Shown piece by piece: positions 7,225 to 13,950 of a stretch of 64,000 bases of DNA. Position numbers and translations under genes: made by a program. Each line of letters opens with the position of its first letter. The first letter of the stretch is position 1. The notes under the pieces are model-generated. The model made no database searches and was not told the DNA's origin. It was given only the letters and a program-made list of their open reading frames with translations. Source of the DNA: Acidimicrobiia bacterium (GTDB lineage: Bacteria; Actinomycetota; Acidimicrobiia; Acidimicrobiales; Acidimicrobilacustridaceae). The stretch spans positions 33,601 to 97,600 of the forward strand of contig JAFIEP010000100.1 in NCBI GenBank assembly GCA_020832495.1, given 5' to 3'.

Positions 7225-8625
7225 ATGGACCTGCTCGACGAAGCTCCCACCGCTATCGGTGCTGCCGTCCGCCACGGCGAGACACGAGCCACCGAGGTGG
7301 TGGCCGCTGCCCTGGACCGCATCAGCGAGCGCGACACGCCCATCGGTGCCTTCGTGGTGGTCGATGCCGAGCAAGCCCTCGCTGCGGCAGACCGGGTCGA
7401 TCGGGCACTCGCCGCCGGCGACGACCCCGGACCCCTCGCCGGTGTCCCCTTGGCGGTCAAGGACCTCGAGGACGCCGCCGGGTTCGTCACCACCTACGGC
7501 AGCGCCCTGCACCGCGACGACCCGCCGGCCACCGACGACTCGACACTGGTCCGACGGCTCACCGCCGCCGGGGCGGTCGTGGTGGGCAAGACCGCCACTC
7601 CCGAGTTCGGCCACATGGGCGACACGGTCAGCCCCGTCAGCGGCACCACCTCGAACCCGTGGGCACTGGATCGGTCGCCCGGTGGATCCTCGGGCGGATC
7701 CGCAGCCGCCCTGGCCACCGGCATGGTGCCCCTGGCCACCGGCAGCGACGGCGGCGGCTCCATCCGCATCCCCGCCGCCGCCTGCGGCCTGGCCGGCTTC
7801 AAGCCGACCCACGGCCGGATCCCGTTGGGGCCTGCCGCACCGAACGCCGGCCCGCTCAGCACCAGCGGCCCCATGACGCGACGCACCAACGACCTGGTGG
7901 ACGTGCTCGCACTCTGTGTCGGACCCGACCCCGCCGATCCGTTCTCGCTGCCCCCACCGCAGACGCCCTGGAACGACCTGCTCGACGGACTGGCACCGCC
8001 GGCCCGAGTGCTGTGGGCACCGGATTGGGGCTACGCAGTGGACGCCGCTGTCCGCCAGGTCACCGGTGCCGCCGTCGAGCGACTGGCCGACGCCGGCACC
8101 GAGGTGATCCCCGTCGACGCGGTGGTCGACGAGGACCCGGTGGTGCCGTGGTACCTGCTGTGGACCACGCTCATGTATCGGCGCCTACGGGCCGTCATGG
8201 ACACCCCGGCGTGGGACCAGGTGACCCCCGGTCTGCGGATCCTCTGCGAACAGGGGGCGCAGGTCTCCGCTGCGGAGGTGCTCGAAGCGCAGGACGCCGT
8301 GTGGCGCCTCAACGCACAGCTCGCCGCACTCTTCGACACCGCACCGCTGCTGCTGTGTCCCACCTTGGCTGGTCGACTACCGCGCAGCGGCAAGGACGGC
8401 ACGATCGACGGCGAGTTCACCCCGATGTGGGTGCGCTTCACCTACCCGTTCAACCTGACGCGTCACCCTGCCGGCTCGGTGTACGCCGGATCGGACCCCG
8501 AAGGCATGCCGGTCGGACTCCAGGTGATCGGGCCGCACCTCGCTGATGCCGCAGTCCTGCGCACCATGGCCGTGCTCGATGGCCTCGTCGGTCCACCGCC
8601 CTGGGAGCAGACGGCCGTTCGCTGA
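7225..8625 (+). CDS. Amidase signature family hydrolase
   Basis: This 466-residue cytosolic amidase carries the Ser-cisSer-Lys triad of the family. Lys79 is in LAVKDLED, the cis-Ser is Ser155 in the glycine-rich PGGSSGGSAAALATG, and the nucleophile Ser179 is in GSDGGGSIR. The spacing matches GatA and other family members. It is not GatA, because no gatB or gatC lies nearby and the C-terminal half is divergent. It more likely hydrolyses a small amide or aryl-acyl amide. The gene stands alone on the plus strand, after the ATPase and convergent with the response-regulator gene, whose stop lies 29 bases away. The substrate is unknown. Confidence 0.9.
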   Translation: MDLLDEAPTAIGAAVRHGETRATEVVAAALDRISERDTPIGAFVVVDAEQALAAADRVDRALAAGDDPGPLAGVPLAVKDLEDAAGFVTTYGSALHRDDPPATDDSTLVRRLTAAGAVVVGKTATPEFGHMGDTVSPVSGTTSNPWALDRSPGGSSGGSAAALATGMVPLATGSDGGGSIRIPAAACGLAGFKPTHGRIPLGPAAPNAGPLSTSGPMTRRTNDLVDVLALCVGPDPADPFSLPPPQTPWNDLLDGLAPPARVLWAPDWGYAVDAAVRQVTGAAVERLADAGTEVIPVDAVVDEDPVVPWYLLWTTLMYRRLRAVMDTPAWDQVTPGLRILCEQGAQVSAAEVLEAQDAVWRLNAQLAALFDTAPLLLCPTLAGRLPRSGKDGTIDGEFTPMWVRFTYPFNLTRHPAGSVYAGSDPEGMPVGLQVIGPHLADAAVLRTMAVLDGLVGPPPWEQTAVR

Positions 8626-8654
8626 GCGGCCGCCACGCTGACACCGACGCCGGC

Positions 8655-9296
8655 TCAGCGTTGGCGTCGCTCCGAGAGGCGAGCGGCGTAGACCGCTGCC
8701 TCGGTGCGTCGCTGCATCCCCATCTTCGACAACAGGTTGGAGACGTAGTTCTTCACGGTCTTCTCGGCCAGGTACATGCGCTCGGCGATCTGGCGATTGG
8801 TCATCCCCTCGGCCAGGAGCTCGAGGATCCGGCGCTCCTGCTCGGAGAGCTGCGCCAACTTCTCGTCGGTGGGCGCACCGTCACGCAGCCGTTCGAGCAC
8901 CCGGGCGGTGGCTGTCGGGTCGAGCAGGCTCTTGCCGGCGGCCACCTGCCGAACCGCATCCACCAGGTCGGCGCCGCGCAACTGCTTGAGCACGTAGCCC
9001 GAGGCGCCGGCCATGATGGCGTCGAACAGGGCTTCATCGTCGGCGAACGAGGTCAACATCAGACACGGCAGATCCGGACAGCGGCTGCGCAGCTCGCGAC
9101 AGACAGTCACGCCATCGCCATCGGGCAACCGCACGTCGAGTACCGCCACGTCCGGTTGCACGGCCGGCACCCTGGCCAGGGCCTCGGCTGCGGTGCCGGC
9201 TTCACCGGCCACTTCGAAGCCTTCCGCTTCGAGGAGCTCCTTCAACCCGCGCCGCACGATCTCGTGGTCATCGAGCAGGAACACGCGTACAGCCAT
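8655..9296 (-). CDS. DosR/DevR-like NarL-family response regulator
   Basis: This 213-residue regulator has a receiver domain (1-120; acidic pocket DDH at 9-11, phospho-acceptor Asp54 in VLDVRLPDG, switch Thr in LTSF, Lys in YVLKQ). The C-terminal LuxR-type helix-turn-helix is about residues 148-205. The recognition helix [18 protein letters not shown] is nearly the same as in mycobacterial DosR, including the Lys and Asn that contact the DosR box, and Asp54 also matches DosR numbering. It is encoded divergently from a DosS-like kinase, 80 bases apart, which makes the pair a likely two-component system. The start at [12 protein letters not shown] was chosen over an upstream in-frame codon because TACAGT lies 7 bases before it. 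Confidence 0.92.
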   Translation of the reverse strand: MAVRVFLLDDHEIVRRGLKELLEAEGFEVAGEAGTAAEALARVPAVQPDVAVLDVRLPDGDGVTVCRELRSRCPDLPCLMLTSFADDEALFDAIMAGASGYVLKQLRGADLVDAVRQVAAGKSLLDPTATARVLERLRDGAPTDEKLAQLSEQERRILELLAEGMTNRQIAERMYLAEKTVKNYVSNLLSKMGMQRRTEAAVYAARLSERRQR

Positions 9297-9303
9297 GGAC
9301 GAT

Positions 9304-9309
9304 ACTGTA
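9304..9309 (-). promoter_or_regulatory. -10 element of leaderless promoter, DosR-like gene
   Basis: On the minus strand TACAGT ends 7 bases before the ATG at 9296. The divergent kinase has its own -10 at 9364, so both promoters share an 80-base region. Confidence 0.55.
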
Positions 9310-9363
9310 GAGCCAGCCTCGTGTCGGCAATGCGTCGAGGACGAGCACACCGACGGGACCACG

Positions 9364-9369
9364 TAGCAT
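9364..9369 (+). promoter_or_regulatory. -10 element of leaderless promoter, DosS-like kinase
   Basis: TAGCAT ends 7 bases before the ATG at 9377. No Shine-Dalgarno sequence is present. Confidence 0.55.
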
Positions 9370-9376
9370 CCGCACC

Positions 9377-10543
9377 ATGGTCGACGACGGACCGCCACCG
9401 GCGGACCACCCCTCTTCACTGCAACGGCTGCTCGATGCGGTCATCAGCGTCGGCAGCGAGCTCAGCCTCCCGGTCGTGCTCGAGCGCATCGTCGAGGCGG
9501 CCACGCAGCTCGTGGACGCCCGCTACGGGGCGTTGGGCGTGCTCGACGAGGACCGCCGCACGCTCGCCGAGTTCATCACCGTCGGGTTGTCACCGGACGT
9601 GGAAGCATCGATCGGTGAGCTGCCCAAGGGACGGGGCATCCTCGGGCTGCTCATCGTGGACCCGGCGCCGATCCGCCTCACGAACCTGGCCGATCACCCC
9701 GACAGCTACGGCATGCCACCGGGCCACCCACCGATGACGTCGTTCCTGGGCGTACCCATCCGGATACGCGGTGAGGTCTTCGGCAACCTGTACCTGACCG
9801 ACAAGCGCACCGCCGCTGAGTTCAGCGAGGCCGACGAGGAGCTGGCGGTCGCCCTGGCCTCGGTGGCGGCGATGGCGGTCGAGAACGCCCGGCTGCACGC
9901 CCGATTGGCCGACATGGCCCTGGTCGAGGACCGCGAACGGATCGCCCGTGACCTCCATGACACGGTCATCCAGCGCCTGTTCGCCACCGGCCTGGTCCTG
10001 CAGGGCCTCAGCGGCCGAGTACACGATGCGACCGTGGCCGAACGCCTGCAACAGTCGGTGGACGAGCTCGACGACACCGTGCGCCACATCCGCTCCACCA
10101 TCTTCGAGCTGCAACGACCCGACCCGGGCGACAACTCGGTGCGCCGGGCGATCCTCGACCTCGTTGACGAGGCCACCGAGACGTTGGGTTTCCGCGCCAC
10201 CACCCGGTTCTCTGGTCCGGTGGACACCCTCGTGGATGCCGCCACCTCGGACCAGCTTCTCGCCGTGGTGCGTGAGGCCCTGTCCAACGTGGCCCGCCAC
10301 GCCCGTGCATCACGAGCCGAGATCGACCTCACCACCGGGGACGGCCTGCTCACCCTCGTCATCCTCGATGACGGTCGCGGCATTGCCGGCCCACGGGCCA
10401 CCGATGGCCACGGCCTGGCCAACATGGAACAGCGGGCCGCCGCGCTGGGCGGCACCTTCACCCTCACCTCGGGACTCGACGACGGCTGCCGTCTCCAGTG
10501 GCAGATCCCACTCAGCCCGGCGTCCGGCCGCTCCGCTCGTTGA
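9377..10543 (+). CDS. DosS/DevS-like sensor histidine kinase with one GAF domain
   Basis: This 388-residue soluble kinase has a GAF domain (about 20-175), a HisKA_3 dimerisation helix with phospho-acceptor His194 ([16 protein letters not shown]), and a HATPase domain with N box [11 protein letters not shown] and G boxes DDGRGI and GHGLANM. The GAF matches the heme-binding GAF-A of mycobacterial DosS/DosT ([36 protein letters not shown]). The His that ligates heme in DosS (His149) aligns with His117 here. DosS has two GAF domains and about 578 residues; this protein has only one. A redox, O2, NO or CO sensor role is therefore plausible but unproven. Its 3' end overlaps the convergent PPOX gene by 32 bases. 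Confidence 0.9.
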   Translation: MVDDGPPPADHPSSLQRLLDAVISVGSELSLPVVLERIVEAATQLVDARYGALGVLDEDRRTLAEFITVGLSPDVEASIGELPKGRGILGLLIVDPAPIRLTNLADHPDSYGMPPGHPPMTSFLGVPIRIRGEVFGNLYLTDKRTAAEFSEADEELAVALASVAAMAVENARLHARLADMALVEDRERIARDLHDTVIQRLFATGLVLQGLSGRVHDATVAERLQQSVDELDDTVRHIRSTIFELQRPDPGDNSVRRAILDLVDEATETLGFRATTRFSGPVDTLVDAATSDQLLAVVREALSNVARHARASRAEIDLTTGDGLLTLVILDDGRGIAGPRATDGHGLANMEQRAAALGGTFTLTSGLDDGCRLQWQIPLSPASGRSAR

Positions 10544-10985
10544 GGTGATCGCTCCCGTTGGTGGCCACCGATCCGCCGGGTTGATCCAAGCGGCGGCCTT
10601 CCACCAACTCGAGGGCGATCGAGATGTAGCGCACCGGTCGAGGCCGGCCCCACGGTCGCAGCGGCAGTCGTTCCGCCGCCGCCACTTCTGCCGGATCCTC
10701 GATCGCTGAGGCCGTGCCACGCACCAGCACACTCCACCCGGTGTGACGCAACGGATCCCAGCTGTCGGCCTGGAAGGCCACCACCAACTGCCGCGACGCT
10801 GCCGTGAGCTTGACCCCATCTGCGGTGCCGATCACCACCCGATCGCCGTCCACCACGAAATTCACCGGGAAGATGACCGGGAGCGCGTCCTCGGAGAGAC
10901 CGATCCGACCGACGGACGCCGTGTCGAGCAACGCCAGGCACTCGTCCCTCGAGAGCATCTCCAAGCCGTGCCGGTCGACTGCCAT
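10512..10985 (-). CDS. Pyridoxamine 5'-phosphate oxidase-like flavin-binding protein
   Basis: This 157-residue split-barrel protein starts MAVDRHGLEMLSRDECLALL. It has the pattern of the FMN- or F420-binding PPOX superfamily: VGRIGLSEDALPVIFPVNFV, DRVVIGTADGVKL, VVAFQADSWDP and GWSVLVRGTASAI. Members reduce or bind small ligands, and some mycobacterial ones belong to the DosR regulon. The start was placed at the ATG giving the normal family N-terminus; an upstream GTG would add an Arg/Pro/Thr-rich stretch that looks non-coding. A DosR-box-like palindrome lies 37 bases upstream. The gene is convergent with the kinase and overlaps it by 32 bases, so the two messages are antisense at their ends. 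Confidence 0.8.
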   Translation of the reverse strand: MAVDRHGLEMLSRDECLALLDTASVGRIGLSEDALPVIFPVNFVVDGDRVVIGTADGVKLTAASRQLVVAFQADSWDPLRHTGWSVLVRGTASAIEDPAEVAAAERLPLRPWGRPRPVRYISIALELVEGRRLDQPGGSVATNGSDHLNERSGRTPG

Positions 10986-11021
10986 CCCGACATGGTGAAT
11001 GCGGACGACGGGTCGCCGACA

Positions 11022-11035
11022 GGGCCGAACGTCCC
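11022..11035. promoter_or_regulatory. DosR-box-like palindrome upstream of the PPOX gene
   Basis: GGGCCGAACGTCCC (reverse complement GGGACGTTCGGCCC) matches 11 of 14 positions of the DosR core box. It shares GGGYCGAAMGTCCC with the site at 1900. It lies 37 bases before the PPOX start on the minus strand, where an activator bound near -35 would sit. This is a candidate only. Confidence 0.3.
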
Positions 11036-11079
11036 GATCGGTGCGCGCGCCGCCCGTCGGTCCGTCACCTGTCGGTGTG

Positions 11080-12003
11080 TCACCCGGCGGCGTGGCGTCC
11101 CTCGGCGGCCGCGTCGCCGAAGAGCAGTCGGGCCGCCGGCTCGAAGTTGGGACCACGGCGCAAGTGATGACCACCATCGACGCTGAGGTGGACCCCCGTC
11201 ACCCACGACGATTCGGGGCCGCACAGGAAGCGCACGGCGGCGGCGACGTCATCGGGCTGGCCGAGGCGATCGACGGGCATCTGCGCCCGATAGTCGCCGA
11301 CGATCCCTTCGTCGGCCAGGATGGCACCGACCAACTCGGTCTCCACCAGACCGGGACGAACCGAGTTCACTCGGACGCCCGCTTGGCCCAGTTCGTCGGC
11401 CGTCACCGACACCAACATGTCGAGGCCGGCCTTGGAGACGCAGTACGGCCCCATGTAGCGATGGCTGGAGACCCCGGCGATCGATGAGATCGCCACCATC
11501 GCACCCCCACCCGAGGCCACCAACGCGTTCGCTCCGTGCTTGAAGGTGAGGAAGCAGCCCGTCAGGTTGACATCCATGATCCCCTGCCACTCGTCGAGCG
11601 ACGTCGCACCGATCGGGCCGAGTCCACCGGTCCCGGCTGCGGCTACCACCAGGTGCAGACCACCACCGTGGTCGACGGCCCGCCCGACGGCCTCGACCAC
11701 ATCGCCCTCGGTGCTCACGTCACCGGCCACCACGGCGATCCGCCGGGGCCGATCAGCGGGGTCCAACAGGTCGCCGAGCGTGGCGGCGGCCTCGGCCAGT
11801 CGCGCCTCGGTTCGCCCCATCAGGGTGACCGAGGCCCCGTCGACCAACAGTGCGCGAGCACAGGCCAGCCCGATGCCACTCCCACCGCCGGTGATCAGCG
11901 CTGACTGCCCGGCGAGGGGTGGGCTGGCACCTCCCTCCGGCGGGGACGTCGACGCCGACGGTGACTCGGCGACCATGGCTTCCGATGTGTGTTCGCTCGA
12001 CAT
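11080..12003 (-). CDS. Short-chain dehydrogenase/reductase
   Basis: This 307-residue NAD(P)-dependent oxidoreductase has the cofactor motif TGGGSGIG at about residues 39-46, VAAAG in place of NNAG, VNLTGCF, and the catalytic SSIAG...YCVSKAG set (Ser, Tyr, Lys). The end of the core shows VTGVHLSVDGGHHLRRGP. About 30 residues precede the Rossmann fold (Ser/Pro-rich). The C-terminal tail after the GG-HHLRRGP motif is typical of a group of actinobacterial SDRs of unknown substrate, probably acting on a hydroxyacyl or steroid-like compound. The ATG at 12003 was chosen because the Rossmann fold starts shortly after and codons upstream look out of frame. The PPOX gene follows after 94 bases. Confidence 0.85.
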   Translation of the reverse strand: MSSEHTSEAMVAESPSASTSPPEGGASPPLAGQSALITGGGSGIGLACARALLVDGASVTLMGRTEARLAEAAATLGDLLDPADRPRRIAVVAGDVSTEGDVVEAVGRAVDHGGGLHLVVAAAGTGGLGPIGATSLDEWQGIMDVNLTGCFLTFKHGANALVASGGGAMVAISSIAGVSSHRYMGPYCVSKAGLDMLVSVTADELGQAGVRVNSVRPGLVETELVGAILADEGIVGDYRAQMPVDRLGQPDDVAAAVRFLCGPESSWVTGVHLSVDGGHHLRRGPNFEPAARLLFGDAAAEGRHAAG

Positions 12004-12117
12004 GACGCGAGCATGGCACGCCGCCGGCGATCCGGCTGCCGAGCACAGCGACCGCGCCGCTGACGGCCTCCGAAGGCCAAGCGACTCGGCCCCTTCGACA
12101 ATGTGCGAGCATGGGAC

Positions 12118-12579
12118 ATGACCGAGGGGGAACGCCCGCCGAGCGACGTGATCCGGCTCACGCTCCCGGGCGATCCGGCGTACGGCTCCATCGCCCGTAC
12201 TGCGGCGATGACCCTCGGGCTGCGTGCTGGCTTCGACTGGCCGACGCTGGAACGGTTGGCGCTGGCCGTCGACGAGGCAATGGTGCTGCTGCTGACGGGA
12301 CACCCCTCGGAGACGCAACTGGACCTCACCTTCCACAGCAGGCCCGGGGAGCTGCAGCTCGATGCACGCGCCGCTGGCACCGATGCATGGGACGACCCGG
12401 TCGACCCCGATGAGAGCGGCCCGGGCGACGTCGACGACAGCGACGTGGACGTGTCGCCGCCAGCGGTCGAACGCTTCGCCGGCATCGTCACCGGTGTCGT
12501 CGACCACTGGTCCGTCGACACCGACGAGCGGACCCTGCGCCTGCGCGTCGGCGGCGAGAGCAGCGACCCACCGCAGTAG
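12118..12579 (+). CDS. RsbW-like ATPase-fold regulator, degenerate
   Basis: This 153-residue protein begins like anti-sigma kinases of the RsbW/SpoIIAB group: VIRLTLPGDPAYGSIARTA, then a helix AGFDWPTLERLALAVDEAMV that carries the N box (AVDEA). The later ATP-lid boxes DxGxG and GxGL are missing. In their place is an acidic stretch (DDPVDPDESGPGDVDDSDVDV) before a final strand. It could be a non-kinase partner-binding relic or a divergent member. It is transcribed with dut, whose start lies 9 bases after the stop; the dut -10 hexamer begins at this gene's own TAG stop. The ATG at 12118 was preferred over an upstream GTG. Confidence 0.65.
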   Translation: MTEGERPPSDVIRLTLPGDPAYGSIARTAAMTLGLRAGFDWPTLERLALAVDEAMVLLLTGHPSETQLDLTFHSRPGELQLDARAAGTDAWDDPVDPDESGPGDVDDSDVDVSPPAVERFAGIVTGVVDHWSVDTDERTLRLRVGGESSDPPQ

Positions 12580-12582
12580 CAT
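12577..12582 (+). promoter_or_regulatory. -10 element of leaderless promoter, dut
   Basis: TAGCAT begins at the TAG stop of the preceding gene and ends 6 bases before the GTG of dut at 12589. Stop codon and promoter share three bases. Confidence 0.5.
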
Positions 12583-12588
12583 CCGGCC

Positions 12589-13026
12589 GTGCTCCGCATC
12601 CCGTTGCTCCGACTCGATGACGAACTCCCCGTGCCGTCCTACGCCACCCCCGGCGACGCCGGAGCCGACCTACGAGCGCGCGCTGACACCGTCATCGAAC
12701 CGCGAGGGGGCCGGGCCCTGGTCCCCACGGGCATGGCCGTTGCACTCCCGATGGGTTGGGCCGGGTTCATCCAACCCCGCAGTGGTCTGGCACTTCGCCA
12801 CGGCGTCACGTGTCTGAACACGCCAGGGCTCATCGACAGCGGCTACCGGGGCGAACTCCAGGTGCTCCTCGTGAACACCGATCCGGCGGAGCCGTTCACC
12901 GTGCAGCGAGGGGACCGGATCGCCCAGTTGGTGGTGCAACGGGTCGAGCACTGCACGTTCGATCCCGTCGACGAACTCCCCGAGACTCCACGAGGTGATG
13001 GCGGCTGGGGTCACACCGGCCGCTGA
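12589..13026 (+). CDS. dut: dUTP diphosphatase (dUTPase)
   Basis: This 145-residue trimeric enzyme hydrolyses dUTP to dUMP and pyrophosphate. That keeps uracil out of DNA and feeds thymidylate synthesis. All five motifs are present: DAGADL (1), PRSGLAL (2), GLIDSGYRGEL (3), RGDRIAQLV (4), and RGDGGWGHTGR (5), where Trp replaces the usual Phe that stacks on the base. Length is normal for the family. It starts with GTG in a leaderless context and follows the RsbW-like gene. A 4-base-loop hairpin 25 bases after the stop probably ends transcription. Confidence 0.96.
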   Translation: MLRIPLLRLDDELPVPSYATPGDAGADLRARADTVIEPRGGRALVPTGMAVALPMGWAGFIQPRSGLALRHGVTCLNTPGLIDSGYRGELQVLLVNTDPAEPFTVQRGDRIAQLVVQRVEHCTFDPVDELPETPRGDGGWGHTGR

Positions 13027-13051
13027 GGAGCTGTCGTCGGGGTCACATGAC

Positions 13052-13081
13052 GGATCCCCACCTCGAGTGAGGCGGGGATCC
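13052..13081 (+). terminator. Hairpin terminator after dut
   Basis: GGATCCCC and GGGGATCC pair, then after one mismatch CCTC pairs with GAGG around a GAGT loop. No T-run follows. It lies between convergent genes and may work in both directions. Confidence 0.55.
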
Positions 13082-13105
13082 GGTGGTGGAAGATGATGCT
13101 GTGTC

Positions 13106-13132
13106 GAACCCGACCCCGAGGGGTCAGGGTTC
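13106..13132 (-). terminator. Hairpin terminator after the surface-protein gene
   Basis: GAACCC-GACCCC pairs with GGGGTC-A-GGGTTC (one bulged base, 12 pairs, tight loop). It ends 13 bases beyond the stop of the minus-strand gene at 13145. Confidence 0.55.
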
Positions 13133-13144
13133 AGCGCTCAGTGA

Positions 13145-13723
13145 TCAGGCTTCGTTGCGACGGCGGACTGCCAGCACGGTGAGCCCACCGAGCACCACCA
13201 GCGCCACGCCAGCAGCCAGGAAGGCTGAGCTGTCGCCGCCAGTGATGGGCAGCGGACCAGTCGCTGCCGGACGCAGCGGCTGCGCCGGGGTGACGGCTGC
13301 AGTTGTCGTGGTGGGGGCCGCGGTGGTCGTGGTCACCGGCGCACCCTCGACCTGCAAGGTGATGGTGCGCACGAAGTCCCCGGCCTGCACACCGACGGTG
13401 ACGGTGCCGCTGATGGTCGAGCCGAGCGTGACGCCGGTGGAGAAGCTTCCGGTGCCATCGGTGACCACGGTGCCGACCACGCCGCCGTCGACGATGATCT
13501 CGAGCGTGCAGTTGGGCGGGAAGCCCGACCCCTCGAGGGTGATGGTCTCACCCGGCGTCACGGTGGTGCCGCCGACCACGCCGATGACAGCCGTGCCCTC
13601 ATAGGTCGGCGTGATGACGCAGATCGGCTGGGCCGAGGCCGGTGAGGCAAAGACCCCCACAAGCGCCATCAACATTACACACAAGAGCGCTAGCGCTCCG
13701 CCGGTCTTGCGATTGTTGTTCAT
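13145..13723 (-). CDS. Secreted surface protein with LPXTG sortase signal
   Basis: This 192-residue exported protein has a signal peptide at 1-31 (cleavage after SPASA). A single beta-rich, Ig-like domain (about 35-125; GSGFPPNCTLEIIVDGG, TDGTGSFSTGVTLG) follows. Then comes a Thr/Ala/Pro spacer (TTTTAAPTTTTAAV) and a C-terminal sorting signal: LPITGG, a hydrophobic helix and RRRNEA. The order signal peptide, domain, spacer, LPXTG, helix, basic tail marks a substrate of a class E/A-like sortase. No sortase gene is in this window. GGGAAG precedes the ATG. A putative promoter (TTGACG, 18 bases, TATGGA) lies at 13795-13824. The binding partner is unknown. Confidence 0.85.
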   Translation of the reverse strand: MNNNRKTGGALALLCVMLMALVGVFASPASAQPICVITPTYEGTAVIGVVGGTTVTPGETITLEGSGFPPNCTLEIIVDGGVVGTVVTDGTGSFSTGVTLGSTISGTVTVGVQAGDFVRTITLQVEGAPVTTTTAAPTTTTAAVTPAQPLRPAATGPLPITGGDSSAFLAAGVALVVLGGLTVLAVRRRNEA

Positions 13724-13950
13724 TTGGCTTCCCTCTCCCGCGTTCCACCACGGTGACGTGTGTCTTGCAGAGCATAGCAACTAGATCGACCCTGTCCATA
13801 GGGGGTCCGTGTATTCGGCGTCAAGTCTTTCTGACGTCTTCCCTCACTGGAGGTGCCGGACAGGAGTCCTCCCCAGATCACGGAGCGTAGCATTCCCGTG
13901 GGCGAGACGTCACGACGTTCCTTCCGCCTGTGCGGGCAGCGACCGCCTAC
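13724..13950. promoter_or_regulatory. Intergenic region with candidate promoter for the LPXTG protein
   Basis: On the minus strand TTGACG (13819-13824) and TATGGA (13795-13800), 18 bases apart, could be the -35 and -10. An alternative -10 TATGCT lies at 13771-13776. A normal leader with a GGGAAG ribosome site follows, unlike the leaderless genes around it. Confidence 0.3.

Noticed and set aside
7225..8625. Amidase as GatA of the tRNA amidotransferase
   Set aside because: No gatB or gatC is adjacent, and the C-terminal half departs from GatA, although the catalytic triad spacing is similar.
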